Of a stretch of 41,413 bases of DNA, positions 33,825 to 41,413 are shown one piece after another. Where the stretch lies: positions 1 to 41,413 of the forward strand of contig QIKT01000091.1 of assembly GCA_003233095.1 (NCBI GenBank), written 5' to 3'. The translations under genes and the position numbers were made by a program. The notes under the pieces were generated by a model that worked only from the letters and a program-made list of their open reading frames with translations, ran no database searches and was not told where the DNA came from. Origin of the DNA: Oceanospirillales bacterium (GTDB lineage Bacteria > Pseudomonadota > Gammaproteobacteria > Xanthomonadales > SZUA-38). How positions within the stretch are numbered: the first letter of the stretch is position 1; the number at the start of each line of letters is the position of its first letter.

Positions 33825-34352
33825 TCAATGGTGGTACAGCATATCTTCGAGCTGTTCGGTTTCGTCAGAACGAATCTGATCGAAACGAGTTCCGAAGTAC
33901 ACGCCGGAGAGTGCCGCAACCATGCCAGCCATGGTTGGAACCGTTGCCTGAGACACACCCGCCGCCATGGCGCGCGCATTACCAGTACCGGTAATCGCCA
34001 TGATGTCGAATACATTCAGCATCCCGGTCACTGTGCCCAGCAGGCCCAGCAGCGGACATAGTGCAATCAATGTTTTGATTGCACTGATGTTGCTTCGAAG
34101 ATTTTCCGACACTTCGGAGATCATCTGCTCGCGGATCCGCTTGGCGTACCAGGAGGTCGTATCTACACGAGCCTCCCAGGCATTGACCACCGAGCGCATC
34201 TGCTTGGGGTGAACGAAACGGAAATACCAGAGCCGCTCGATGATAAGTGTCCACATCATCAGAAGGACCAGGCCTACCGCCCAGATTACGCTGCCACCAA
34301 TTTCGATGAACTGCAGTATTGAGTTATATATTTCAGACAACCACGCCATCAT
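33825..34352 (-). CDS. exbB: Biopolymer transport protein ExbB (TonB2 type)
   Basis: About 175 residues, a three-helix MotA/TolQ/ExbB proton-channel protein. Seen: first helix GSVIWAVGLVLLMMWTLIIERLWYF, then ISAIKTLIALCPLLGLLGTVTGMLNVFDIMAITG and AMAAGVSQATVPTMAGMVAALSGVYF. It is shorter than TolQ, as is usual for TonB2-cluster ExbB. The ORF track begins at 34385; the ATG at 34352 has a GGAAA site about 7 bases away and overlaps the upstream ttpC-like gene by 20 bases. Confidence 0.92.
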   Translation of the reverse strand: MMAWLSEIYNSILQFIEIGGSVIWAVGLVLLMMWTLIIERLWYFRFVHPKQMRSVVNAWEARVDTTSWYAKRIREQMISEVSENLRSNISAIKTLIALCPLLGLLGTVTGMLNVFDIMAITGTGNARAMAAGVSQATVPTMAGMVAALSGVYFGTRFDQIRSDETEQLEDMLYHH

Positions 34353-35739
34353 TCTTTTCCGCCATGCGTGCAATAATGCCTGCACTTTGCTCTTCTAGGA
34401 TATGGATCAGCGAGTTGCTGCGACTTTGCAGCAGGGAGTGAATCAGTGTCAACGGAATCGCGACAACCAGACCCAGTACTGTGGTGACCAGAGCCTGTGA
34501 GATACCGCCCGCCATCATTTTGGGGTTACCGGTACCAAACAGTGTGATCGCCTGGAAGGTCGCGATCATGCCGACAACTGTTCCCAACAGTCCCAGCAGC
34601 GGCGCAACCACATACAGCATCTTCATGAAGCTGAGGCCACGCTCGAACTGAGGTGTTTCACGCAGAATCGCTTCGTCAAGTTTCAACTCGAGCGTTTCGA
34701 TGTCTGCATCCGGGTTGTCCGAGTACACTTTCATGACTCGACCCAGCGCGTTCTTGTCACTGCCCGTACTCTTCTTCAGTTGTGACTTGATTGCAGCACC
34801 CTTGGTGAACAGTGCCAACATCCGCCAGATTGCCAGTAGCAGACCAAACAGACCGATGCCCATGATCACATATCCAATAGCACCTGCATCGCCAGTATCA
34901 GAGAGGACACCGTCGCCAATACCCAGGCGTTCGGGCCAGGTCTTGGATTGAACGACGTTGGACAGAATCACACCGCCAGTAAAGTCCATCGGAAGCGGCT
35001 TGAGATCTCCGGCTGAGGCGTTCAGGTAGGGATCAACCAGACCCGTAAAACGTGCTGAAGGCTGTCGTGGAAGCTCAGTCAGTATGCCTGATGGGTAGTC
35101 GACTGAAGGCTCTTTCCACTGCAGGAATTTGCCCTCTGACATGGCGTTGAAAACTCCGACTCGAGTAATCGACTGTGACGAGTCAACGGTACCACTAGGT
35201 CGCAATATGTCTGCGCTGAAGGTGGTGATCTTACCCTGCTCGGTCAACTCATGCTGCATAATGTACCACAGGCGCTTGAGTTCCAGGATGGTCGGCAATT
35301 TCTTGCGTTGAGCCAGCTCGCGCAAGAACTTCTGGCGCTCGCTGGAATGTTCTGCACTGGTCAGTGACCCGTCCAGTTTACCGCGCAGATCACTGGCGAC
35401 TGCCTTGACCACACCAGACATCTCACCGAGGTTGCCTGACCGTTCGGTCAACACTGTTTCCAGATCGGCCAGAAGTTTTTCATTGTCGTCAAATTCGGTT
35501 TTCAGCTGTTCGCTGCGAACTTCCTGTGCTTGCAGCTCAGTCCGGGCCTGAGCCAGCGACTGGCGCTGGCGATCACGATTGTTGCGAAACGTTGCTACGC
35601 GTCGTTCGTTCTCGGCTGTGGTCTGGGTGGCCGACTGTTGCGTCTTGCGCAGCAGATCATCCAGGGAAGCATCCTGGGCAAACACTGCTGCCGTTGAGGA
35701 CAGCAGCACCAGGGTCAACATGATAGTCAGTTTTTTCAT
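34333..35739 (-). CDS. ttpC: TtpC-type MotA/TolQ/ExbB protein with long periplasmic N-domain
   Basis: About 468 residues. Signal peptide MKKLTIMLTLVLLSSTAAVFAQ, a coiled-coil region (AENERRVATFRNNRDRQRQSLAQARTELQAQEVRSEQLKTEFDDNEKLLADLET), a globular periplasmic part, then a membrane helix (IGYVIMGIGLFGLLLAIWRML) and an ExbB domain with LSFMKMLYVVAPLLGLLGTVVGMIATFQAI and MAGGISQALVTTVLGLVVAIPLTLIHSLL. It is the large extra ExbB-like subunit of the Vibrio TonB2 complex. AGGAG sits 8 bases before the ATG, within the end of the DUF3450 gene. Confidence 0.92.
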   Translation of the reverse strand: MKKLTIMLTLVLLSSTAAVFAQDASLDDLLRKTQQSATQTTAENERRVATFRNNRDRQRQSLAQARTELQAQEVRSEQLKTEFDDNEKLLADLETVLTERSGNLGEMSGVVKAVASDLRGKLDGSLTSAEHSSERQKFLRELAQRKKLPTILELKRLWYIMQHELTEQGKITTFSADILRPSGTVDSSQSITRVGVFNAMSEGKFLQWKEPSVDYPSGILTELPRQPSARFTGLVDPYLNASAGDLKPLPMDFTGGVILSNVVQSKTWPERLGIGDGVLSDTGDAGAIGYVIMGIGLFGLLLAIWRMLALFTKGAAIKSQLKKSTGSDKNALGRVMKVYSDNPDADIETLELKLDEAILRETPQFERGLSFMKMLYVVAPLLGLLGTVVGMIATFQAITLFGTGNPKMMAGGISQALVTTVLGLVVAIPLTLIHSLLQSRSNSLIHILEEQSAGIIARMAEKNDGVVV

Positions 35740-35741
35740 TC

Positions 35742-36509
35742 TTATTCTCCTGCTGCCGGAACCGGAATGCTGACCAGATTAGGCGCTACCTTGTTCTGAG
35801 CGATACGAATGGCCTTGTTGATGGCGCTTGTATAGCGATCTTCCAGAGGCTGGAATTCATTCGCCGAAGGATTCCACCAACCTGCCGTTTCACCATCAAG
35901 AGATTGATAATACAGCAGAGAGCGTCCCACCTTCAGGTAGGTCACGGTAGCATTGGTGCTAGGCAGGGCGCCTTCATACGTCGAAGCTTCGCGTCCAAGC
36001 TCGATCTCTCGCTGATAGGCTTCGATTACCTTGCGGTACTTTTCAGAGGTCGTAACATCCGCGCGTAACAGCTCATTACTGAGACCGTCGGCCAGCGCCA
36101 GACGCTCCTGCTTGCGGAATGGTAAGTCGCTGTTGATGATTTCAGTCAACATGTTGACCATTTCCTGAAGCATCGGCATCACACCCTTGTTGGTGGATTC
36201 GAGGTTTCCAAGCTGCTCCTCAATGGACTGCATCTCGCCACGCTGGTTGACGACCAGTTGCTCCAGCTGAGAGTTGTAGACTTTCAGTGTGTCGCTTTCA
36301 CGAATGACTTGACGGTAGTCAGCGACCAGATCTTCAGTCTGCTCTGCCAGTGTATCGATCCTGTTTTGCGTTGTCCGACTCGACTGATTGGTGTTTTGTT
36401 CAGTCTGAATGGTTGTGTCGAGCACATCTGCTTGCACGCCAGCCAGTGACAGAATCGTCACCAGGCACAGCAGCATTCCCCTACTCAAGATTCTTCGATG
36501 ATTTGGCAT
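35742..36509 (-). CDS. DUF3450-family periplasmic protein, first gene of TonB2 operon
   Basis: About 255 residues. Signal peptide (RRILSRGMLLCLVTILSLAGVQA), then a long coiled coil (QTEQNTNQSSRTTQNRIDTLAEQTEDLVADYRQVIRESDTLKVYNSQLEQLVVNQRGEMQSIEEQL) and a helical C-part with LLRADVTTSEKYRKVIEAYQREIELGREASTYEG and LLYYQSLDGETAGWWNPSANEFQPL. This combination is the DUF3450 family, regularly placed ahead of ttpC. Its function is not established; a periplasmic partner of TtpC is the natural reading. The ORF-track start (36521) is a GTG; the ATG at 36509 is preferred. Confidence 0.9.
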   Translation of the reverse strand: MPNHRRILSRGMLLCLVTILSLAGVQADVLDTTIQTEQNTNQSSRTTQNRIDTLAEQTEDLVADYRQVIRESDTLKVYNSQLEQLVVNQRGEMQSIEEQLGNLESTNKGVMPMLQEMVNMLTEIINSDLPFRKQERLALADGLSNELLRADVTTSEKYRKVIEAYQREIELGREASTYEGALPSTNATVTYLKVGRSLLYYQSLDGETAGWWNPSANEFQPLEDRYTSAINKAIRIAQNKVAPNLVSIPVPAAGE

Positions 36510-37014
36510 AGCCCATCCCACTTTTACTATTGATACGAAATCGTCTGATTGACGCGGCTTATCGAACTTGCCGAGTCGCCAGTTTCCATGGCCATACAGA
36601 CAGCAAGTACACGATTCAGGCCGACAAGCATACAGTCAGACCCCGAAAAAGGAAACCTCACCGATTCACGCATCCGAGGCCTCTGCCCACAAGGAGCATT
36701 TGAGGAGACGGGGACGAGTTGCAGCAAGCCCTGAATACTGTTTGAACCTTTCCTATACGAACCTACACTGCTTTTCGTATACAGGCCCGTATGCAAACTT
36801 ATCAATGATTGCCCCTGCGATGCAAGTTTATCTGTAGTTTTCGCAACTCCATTCCTCTGCAAGCTCCCTGGCAACACGCCAGGTGCGATCTGAAATCGGA
36901 CCTCTGGGTACCACCCGGCTGAATTTCTCCGTGTCCTGTCCATGTTGAACGCACACATCGGACAAAAGGGGTTAACATGCGCTTCAGAGAATTGAGACCA
37001 CCAAGGACATTGCA
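36510..37014. other. 505-base divergent intergenic region (DUF3450/TonB operon and RDD gene)
   Basis: It holds the start regions of two divergent units. I see an 8-bp operator-like inverted repeat at 36754-36781, a small hairpin CCTGGC-AACAC-GCCAGG at 36867-36883, and an imperfect repeat CATGTT/AACATG at 36941-36979. The 162-residue ORF at 36527-37015 has no protein-like pattern and spans the whole gap, so I do not call it. No convincing -35/-10 pair was found on either strand. Confidence 0.5.
36754..36781. promoter_or_regulatory. Operator-like inverted repeat upstream of DUF3450/TonB operon
   Basis: Perfect 8-bp inverted repeat TATACGAA-N12-TTCGTATA; half-site centres are 20 bp apart, about two helical turns, as expected for a dimeric repressor site. 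It is not a Fur-box consensus. Confidence 0.5.
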
Positions 37015-37017
37015 TTG
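37003..37017 (+). promoter_or_regulatory. Ribosome-binding site deciding a TTG start for the RDD gene
   Basis: AAGGA (37003-37007) lies 7 bases ahead of TTG (37015-37017). An in-frame stop at 36973 and the lack of any in-frame ATG between it and the domain leave TTG as the best start. Confidence 0.6.
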
Positions 37018-37434
37018 GAATCTGGCCATGATCCGCTGCTGCTCAGACGAGTTGCGGCGTTTAGTTACGATCTGTTTCCACTCATCAGCCTGCTGATTCT
37101 GATCACAGGAGTCAGCATGCTGGTGCTACCCGAACATCAGATCAAGGTGGGCACATGGTGGCACCAACTGCTGCTTGGACTGTCAATTCCGGCTTATTAT
37201 GTCATCAGCTGGATGCGCCTGGGGCAAACCATTGGCATGCGTGCCTGGCGCTTGCGCCTGGTTTCCAATAAACCGCTGAGCATCTCCCGATGCAGCGCGC
37301 GGTTTCTGCTGTCACTGCTAAGCCTGATTCCTCTGGGAGCCGGATTCCTCTGGGCGCTAAAAGGCCCGGACTATCTGACCTGGCATGATCACTGGACACA
37401 GTCCCGGCTGATCCTGACCCCACCCAACGAGTAG
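37015..37434 (+). CDS. RDD-family membrane protein
   Basis: About 139 residues. The family motif is visible at the start, LLLRRVAAFSYDLFPLISLLILITG (Arg and Asp in the first helix), followed by a second helix (QLLLGLSIPAYYVISWM), the conserved GQTIGMRAWRLRLVS, and a third (ARFLLSLLSLIPLGAGFLWAL) ending in WHDHWTQSRLI. RDD proteins are small multi-helix membrane proteins, some linked to ion or sodium tolerance; the role of this one is unknown. It converges on lptG with 16 bases between stops, a neighbourhood also found in pseudomonads. It is one of only two genes on the plus strand here and starts with TTG. Confidence 0.9.
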   Translation: MESGHDPLLLRRVAAFSYDLFPLISLLILITGVSMLVLPEHQIKVGTWWHQLLLGLSIPAYYVISWMRLGQTIGMRAWRLRLVSNKPLSISRCSARFLLSLLSLIPLGAGFLWALKGPDYLTWHDHWTQSRLILTPPNE

Positions 37435-37450
37435 GCCGAAGCACCGATCC

Positions 37451-38533
37451 TCAAGAGCCCCTTCGCAGAAACCAGATCCCCACTGCAAAGACCAGAAGTG
37501 TTGGCAGCAGCTCACTGATGGCAGGAGACCATTGATAGACTTCGCCCACATCACTGAACGATCTGGACAGAAAGTGCAGGCCCAACCCCAGCACCACTCC
37601 TATGAACAGGCGTTGCCCCATTGAACCGCTGCGCGCGAATCCGAACACGAATGGAAAGCTGGCGATCACAATTGCAATGATCTTCAGTGGATAGGCCATG
37701 CGCCGCCATCGTGCTGCCTCATAGGGCGCCGCATCAAGCTGGTTCTCCTTCAGATACTGGATGTACTGATTCAACTCCCTGACCGCCAGTTGTCCGGGCC
37801 TGGAAATAGCCGACTTGAGGTTCTCCGGATCGATCAGTGATGGCCAGTACTGGACGTCGTCGGTGGCGACTGTGACCCGCTCGGGGGTCAGGTAGCTGCT
37901 CTGGACATTGCGCAGAACCCATTGTTCACCATCATGGGTAGCCAACTCGGCATGTGACAGTTCCTTCAGTTTGCCCGCAGCAAACACAAACACATCAATA
38001 TCGGCCAGCATCAGCTCCTGATCGGCAGCCAGAGACCCTGCCAGAGGCTTGTTGGCATGAATAATCCGGTCCCCGTCACGCACCCACAAACTGGCGTTAC
38101 TGGTCACTGTCACACCCGAATTCTGGGCCCGTGACTTGAGTCCTTCTGCCAGCCGTTCTGCCGAGGGTGCCAGCCACTCTGCCATCAGCACGACGGGGAC
38201 AATCGCGAAAATGACGGCCCATATCGCTGCCATTCCAATTCTCAATCTCGACACACCCGCGCTGTGATAGGCGACCAGCTCTGCATTGGCCGACATTCCC
38301 CCGACACCCAGCAATACGCCCACTGCGGCGGCAACCGGAAACAGGGTAATGATGCGGCGAGGCACCGACAACATCAGATACTGGAACACACTCACCAGCG
38401 TATAGTCGTTCTTGACACTCTTGATTTCGGAGATGACGGCCAGAAACAGATCCAGGGCCAGCAACGTTAACAGTGCCATGGCCATTCCGGCAAAGGCACT
38501 GCGCGCAATATGCCGATCTACAATTCTGATCAC
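37451..38533 (-). CDS. lptG: LPS export system permease LptG
   Basis: About 360 residues, the inner-membrane LptB2FGC partner that extracts LPS from the inner membrane. N-terminus VIRIVDRHIARSAFAGMAMALLTLLALDLFLAVISEI, periplasmic β-jellyroll (ASLWVRDGDRIIHANKPLAG, YLTPERVTVATDDVQYWPSLIDPENL), and C-terminal helices (RMAYPLKIIAIVIASFPFVFGFARSGSMGQRLFIGVVLGLGLHFLSRSF). The ORF-track start at 38626 reads through lptF; a GTG at 38533 overlaps the lptF TGA as GTGA and aligns with the family start. Confidence 0.95.
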   Translation of the reverse strand: MIRIVDRHIARSAFAGMAMALLTLLALDLFLAVISEIKSVKNDYTLVSVFQYLMLSVPRRIITLFPVAAAVGVLLGVGGMSANAELVAYHSAGVSRLRIGMAAIWAVIFAIVPVVLMAEWLAPSAERLAEGLKSRAQNSGVTVTSNASLWVRDGDRIIHANKPLAGSLAADQELMLADIDVFVFAAGKLKELSHAELATHDGEQWVLRNVQSSYLTPERVTVATDDVQYWPSLIDPENLKSAISRPGQLAVRELNQYIQYLKENQLDAAPYEAARWRRMAYPLKIIAIVIASFPFVFGFARSGSMGQRLFIGVVLGLGLHFLSRSFSDVGEVYQWSPAISELLPTLLVFAVGIWFLRRGS

Positions 38534-39612
38534 GAACGGGCACCCTTGACCCTGCGCTTGCCAGCTCGCTTGGGCGAACGAAACATCCAGGCAGCCACAC
38601 ACAGGGGTAACAAGTGAACCCACCACATACCCGGCACCGGAGGCAACTGCCCTTCATCGATCCAGTTGCGCACGACAGCCATCAGGTTTGCGTACACCAT
38701 ATATAAGAGTATGCCAATCAGCAGATTGCTGTAGAACCCTTCTCTGGGACGAGTTCTGGCCAGCGGCACCGCCAGGATCGACAAGGCCACCACAGCCAGC
38801 GCCATGCTGACGCGCCACTGCAACTCGGCGCTGGACTCCACATTGTCCTCGGCCAGCAAGTCGGCCACACGCCAGGAACTGTATTTGTAAGTGTGCTCCT
38901 TGAGGGCCGGATCGGGGAGCCTCAGATCATTGCGTTCGAAACGCATGGTCCGAAAATCCGCCTGCCCAGGAACTCCCTCACTACGCGCGCCGTCTTCGAG
39001 CACCAGATAGCGTGCGCCATCGACTTCATACTCGAACCCGGTACGTGCTGTTATCACATCCTTGCGCTGATCGCGCTCGATGTGAATGAAGGCATCTTGA
39101 AACTGACCATCCGCGGTCGATGAGCCCACATAGATGACGCTGTTGTTGGCTGCAAACTCGTGAAATTGTCCAGGCTGAAGTTGAGAAATCGATGCACTGC
39201 TGACTGCCTTCTCGGCCAGTTCCTTGGCAGTGCGATCCGCCCACGGCGAGACCCACAGCGAAATCACCAACAGCAACACGAACACGGGAATCACCAGCAA
39301 CAACACGGGACGATAGACTTGTTTGAGCCCATACCCGCAGGCAGACAGCGCGACCATCTCCAGATCGCGATAGAGTCTCGCAATGGTCAGCAAGATGCCC
39401 ATATACAGGGACAGCGGCCCCAGCACTGTCAGGCTCTCCAGCGTGCTCAACCCCAGCTGGATGAAGAGCAGGTCGGCATTCAGCCGTCCCGCTGCCACAT
39501 CACCGACGGTATCGGCAAACGCATAGCCCAGCGTGATCAGCAGCAACACGCAGGTCACCATCACCCAGGTCACGGCAATTTGTCGAATCAGATAGCGATC
39601 AATAACCTGCAT
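38530..39612 (-). CDS. lptF: LPS export system permease LptF
   Basis: About 360 residues. N-terminus MQVIDRYLIRQIAVTWVMVTCVLLLITLGYAFADTV, helices LSLYMGILLTIARLYRDLEMVALSACGYG with the coupling-helix Glu region, a periplasmic domain (QPGQFHEFAANNSVIYVGSSTADGQFQDAFIHIERDQ), and C-terminal helices including SNLLIGILLYMVYANLMAV. It pairs with LptG and, with LptB, forms the ABC transporter for LPS. It is divergent from pepA, the usual gammaproteobacterial arrangement. No strong ribosome-binding site is visible. Confidence 0.95.
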   Translation of the reverse strand: MQVIDRYLIRQIAVTWVMVTCVLLLITLGYAFADTVGDVAAGRLNADLLFIQLGLSTLESLTVLGPLSLYMGILLTIARLYRDLEMVALSACGYGLKQVYRPVLLLVIPVFVLLLVISLWVSPWADRTAKELAEKAVSSASISQLQPGQFHEFAANNSVIYVGSSTADGQFQDAFIHIERDQRKDVITARTGFEYEVDGARYLVLEDGARSEGVPGQADFRTMRFERNDLRLPDPALKEHTYKYSSWRVADLLAEDNVESSAELQWRVSMALAVVALSILAVPLARTRPREGFYSNLLIGILLYMVYANLMAVVRNWIDEGQLPPVPGMWWVHLLPLCVAAWMFRSPKRAGKRRVKGARS

Positions 39613-40098
39613 GTTAGGAGCCTATCGGGCTTTCCGGGTCGTCACGAGGAAAAGTCGATTTGAGTCAGATTTTTCGATCTTTTGAGGCCAATAGCACCGC
39701 TATTAAACGAACAAGATCGGGACATCTGGCCAAACTCGGGTTTTGTGCAGTCGATCACCTCAAGTCCGACAGGTTGCCAGGCAGTTCGACAACAGAGTGA
39801 TCGCCAGGAGGCGGTTTGGATTGAAATCAAAGGGTAAATCATGAATCATAGGCGGCCTTTGCGAGGCAGGCTGTGTCTACCGGTCCACGACTGGCAGCCT
39901 GCACTGCTGACAATCGGAAACACGGTCGACGCCGACCACTGACTCATTCCACTCGACTGATGCTTGAGTGGATTGCGCTCAGACATCGGCGCGCACCCTG
40001 CACGGCTCAACATCTGCTCGCAGATTGTAACTGCTCTGTCGACATGAAGACAGGTACAATCCGACTCACACTCTGAATGACAAGGAATCGCTGACATC
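39613..40098. other. 486-base divergent intergenic region between lptF and pepA
   Basis: It must carry promoters for both genes. I see a short hairpin AATAGC-ACC-GCTATT near 39690 and a 7-bp inverted repeat CGATCAC/GTGATCG at 39752-39758 and 39797-39803, and a lone TACAAT at 40055-40060 that could be the pepA -10. No complete promoter can be called, and the small ORFs look random. Confidence 0.4.
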
Positions 40099-41413
40099 AT
40101 GAACTTAACATCGTCCCGCCAGAACGCCCATGAATCGAGCTCAGACTGCCTGATTGTTGCTGTCAGCCAGAAGAAACTGGAAGGGACTGCAGCCCAACTC
40201 GATCAGCGACTCAATGGTCGATTATCAGCGGCAATTGACAGCAAGGACGTCGCGACACGCATGGGCGAAACCAGCATTCTGCTGACTCCGGAGCTCAACA
40301 CTGCGCGGTTGCTTCTGGTTGGAAGCGGCAAGTCATCGACCATCCAAGCTGCCGATTTTCGCAAACTGCACATCAATGCCATGAAGCGGCTTCGAAAGAT
40401 GCCGATCAACGAGGCCAGCAGTGCATTGACCGAATTGTCTGTAGAGGGCAAGGACTCGGCATGGAACTACCAGCAGGCCATCCTGGCATTCGATTATGCG
40501 GCCTATCAGTACTCGGCCACCAAGACGATCAAGAAACCAGCAAGCATCCACTCCATCACATTGCACGCCGAGGCAGACGAGACGATCCAGAAAAAAGCCG
40601 ATGGCGTCGCAGCGGGCGTTCTGCGGGCACGTGAGCTGGGCAACCTGCCGCCCAATATCTGCACCCCGGAGTATCTGGGACAGATCGCCGCCGAGATTGC
40701 CGAGCTGAATGACTCAGCAAGCCTGGAACTGCTCGATCAGGATCAGATGAAGGCACTGGGTATGGGCGCCCTGCTTGGCGTCGCCCAGGGCAGCGCCAAC
40801 CTGCCTTGTCTGATTGTGCTGAAGTACCTGCCCAATGCCGACCAGAAACCCGTTGTCCTGGTCGGCAAGGGTATCACCTTCGATACCGGTGGCATCAGCC
40901 TGAAGGCCGGCAAGGGCATGCATGAAATGAAATATGACATGGGCGGCGCAGCGGCCATGCTGGGTACATTCGAAGCCTGTGTCAGACAATCGCTTGACCA
41001 CAACCTCATCGCGATTGTTCCCGCGGTGGAAAACATGCCTGACGGCAAGGCCTATCGTCCAGGTGACGTCCTGACCAGCATGTCGGGCACCACCATCGAA
41101 GTGCTCAACACCGATGCCGAAGGTCGACTGATCCTGTGTGATGCGCTGAGCTATGCCGAGCGCTTCGACCCTGAAATCCTGATTGATGCAGCCACCCTGA
41201 CCGGCGCCTGTGTCGTTGCCCTGGGCAAGCACGCCACCGGCCTGATGACCGACGATGACGAGTTGGCAGCGGCCCTGCTGTCTGCTGGCGAATCAACACT
41301 GGACCGCGCCTGGCGCTTGCCGCTGTGGGATGCCTATCAGACCCAACTGGACACGCCCTATGCCGACGTCGCCAATGTAGGTGGCGCCGCTGCCGGATGC
41401 ATTACCGCGGGCT
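40099..41413 (+). CDS. pepA: Leucyl aminopeptidase PepA, partial (cut by window edge)
   Basis: About 438 residues are present of a protein normally near 500. It is a cytosolic M17 metallo-aminopeptidase; in E. coli the same protein also binds DNA in Xer recombination at cer sites. The N-terminal domain (DCLIVAVSQKKLEGTAAQLD ... LLLVGSGKSSTI) leads to the catalytic domain with ARELGNLPPNICTPEYLG, VVLVGKGITFDTGGISLKAG (metal-binding Lys/Asp), YDMGGAAAMLGTFEA and the signature VLNTDAEGRLILCDAL. It breaks off at GGAAAGCITAG. AAGGA lies about 12 bases ahead of the ATG, a rather long spacing. Confidence 0.96.
   Translation, partial: MNLTSSRQNAHESSSDCLIVAVSQKKLEGTAAQLDQRLNGRLSAAIDSKDVATRMGETSILLTPELNTARLLLVGSGKSSTIQAADFRKLHINAMKRLRKMPINEASSALTELSVEGKDSAWNYQQAILAFDYAAYQYSATKTIKKPASIHSITLHAEADETIQKKADGVAAGVLRARELGNLPPNICTPEYLGQIAAEIAELNDSASLELLDQDQMKALGMGALLGVAQGSANLPCLIVLKYLPNADQKPVVLVGKGITFDTGGISLKAGKGMHEMKYDMGGAAAMLGTFEACVRQSLDHNLIAIVPAVENMPDGKAYRPGDVLTSMSGTTIEVLNTDAEGRLILCDALSYAERFDPEILIDAATLTGACVVALGKHATGLMTDDDELAAALLSAGESTLDRAWRLPLWDAYQTQLDTPYADVANVGGAAAGCITAG

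Noticed and set aside
36741-36840. Fur box upstream of the TonB operon
   Set aside because: I looked for the GATAATGATAATCATTATC-type pattern and found no good match; the palindrome present is different.
36527-37015. 162-residue minus-strand ORF filling the DUF3450/RDD intergenic region
   Set aside because: Composition and lack of any motif look random, it overlaps inverted repeats and its upstream end reaches the RDD start.
1-41413. CRISPR arrays, insertion sequences, tRNA or rRNA genes, prophage
   Set aside because: No regularly spaced repeats, transposase, RNA gene sequence or phage structural gene was recognised anywhere in the window; XerD is the chromosomal housekeeping recombinase by context.

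Overview
The window looks like a chromosomal segment of a gammaproteobacterium with moderate to high GC content. The main reasons are the xerD-dsbC pair, the single-chain PurL, divergent lptFG/pepA with an RDD-family gene beside lptG, and a TonB2/TtpC-type energy-transduction cluster. The type II secretion (T2SS) genes run E-F-G-H-I-J-K-L-M-N-D, the order I know from Xanthomonas xps rather than the Vibrio/E. coli C-to-O order. I cannot name a genus from the sequence. No rRNA, tRNA, CRISPR array, transposase or phage gene was seen.

Layout (almost everything is on the minus strand, so read from high to low coordinates). 1-569: 5' part of glyA. 624-7985: a surface-glycan export and assembly operon (wzm, wzt, a glycosyltransferase-methyltransferase fusion, a 605-residue protein of unknown function, a GT2 glycosyltransferase, a nucleotide-sugar epimerase-like protein) with many 4-base stop/start overlaps. 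8015-11746: a visibly more AT-rich stretch with a periplasmic parvulin-type isomerase and two exported proteins of unknown function, separated by clear terminators. 12018-13448: a polytopic GT-C-like membrane protein. 13497-24706: a full T2SS core operon ending in a small lipoprotein gene. 24843-25484: a membrane protein that resembles exosortase-H-associated proteins. 25541-29407: purL. 29551-31311: dsbC and xerD. 31350-36509: DUF3450 / TtpC-type ExbB / ExbB / ExbD / TonB / TPR operon. 37015-37434: RDD membrane protein (plus strand, TTG start). 37451-39612: lptG and lptF. 40099 to end: pepA (plus strand, cut by the window edge).

How the genes work together. The glycan block is an ABC-transporter-dependent O-antigen-like system. 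Wzt carries a C-terminal carbohydrate-recognition-like domain, and the adjacent gene fuses a GT2 domain to a SAM methyltransferase with a C-terminal helix and basic tail, which suggests methyl-capped chain termination recognised by Wzt. LptF/LptG would carry finished LPS from the inner membrane. The T2SS exports folded proteins, DsbC supports disulfide formation in the periplasm, and the TtpC/TonB2 set powers outer-membrane receptors.

Most notable observations: a perfect AGGAGG ribosome-binding site inside the GT-methyltransferase fusion exactly at the domain boundary; an unexplained 605-residue protein in the glycan operon; GspE lacking the usual tetracysteine motif; a 24-bp tandem duplication in gspD; a xerD ORF start codon lying in a terminator hairpin; and a palindromic operator-like site upstream of the DUF3450/TonB operon.
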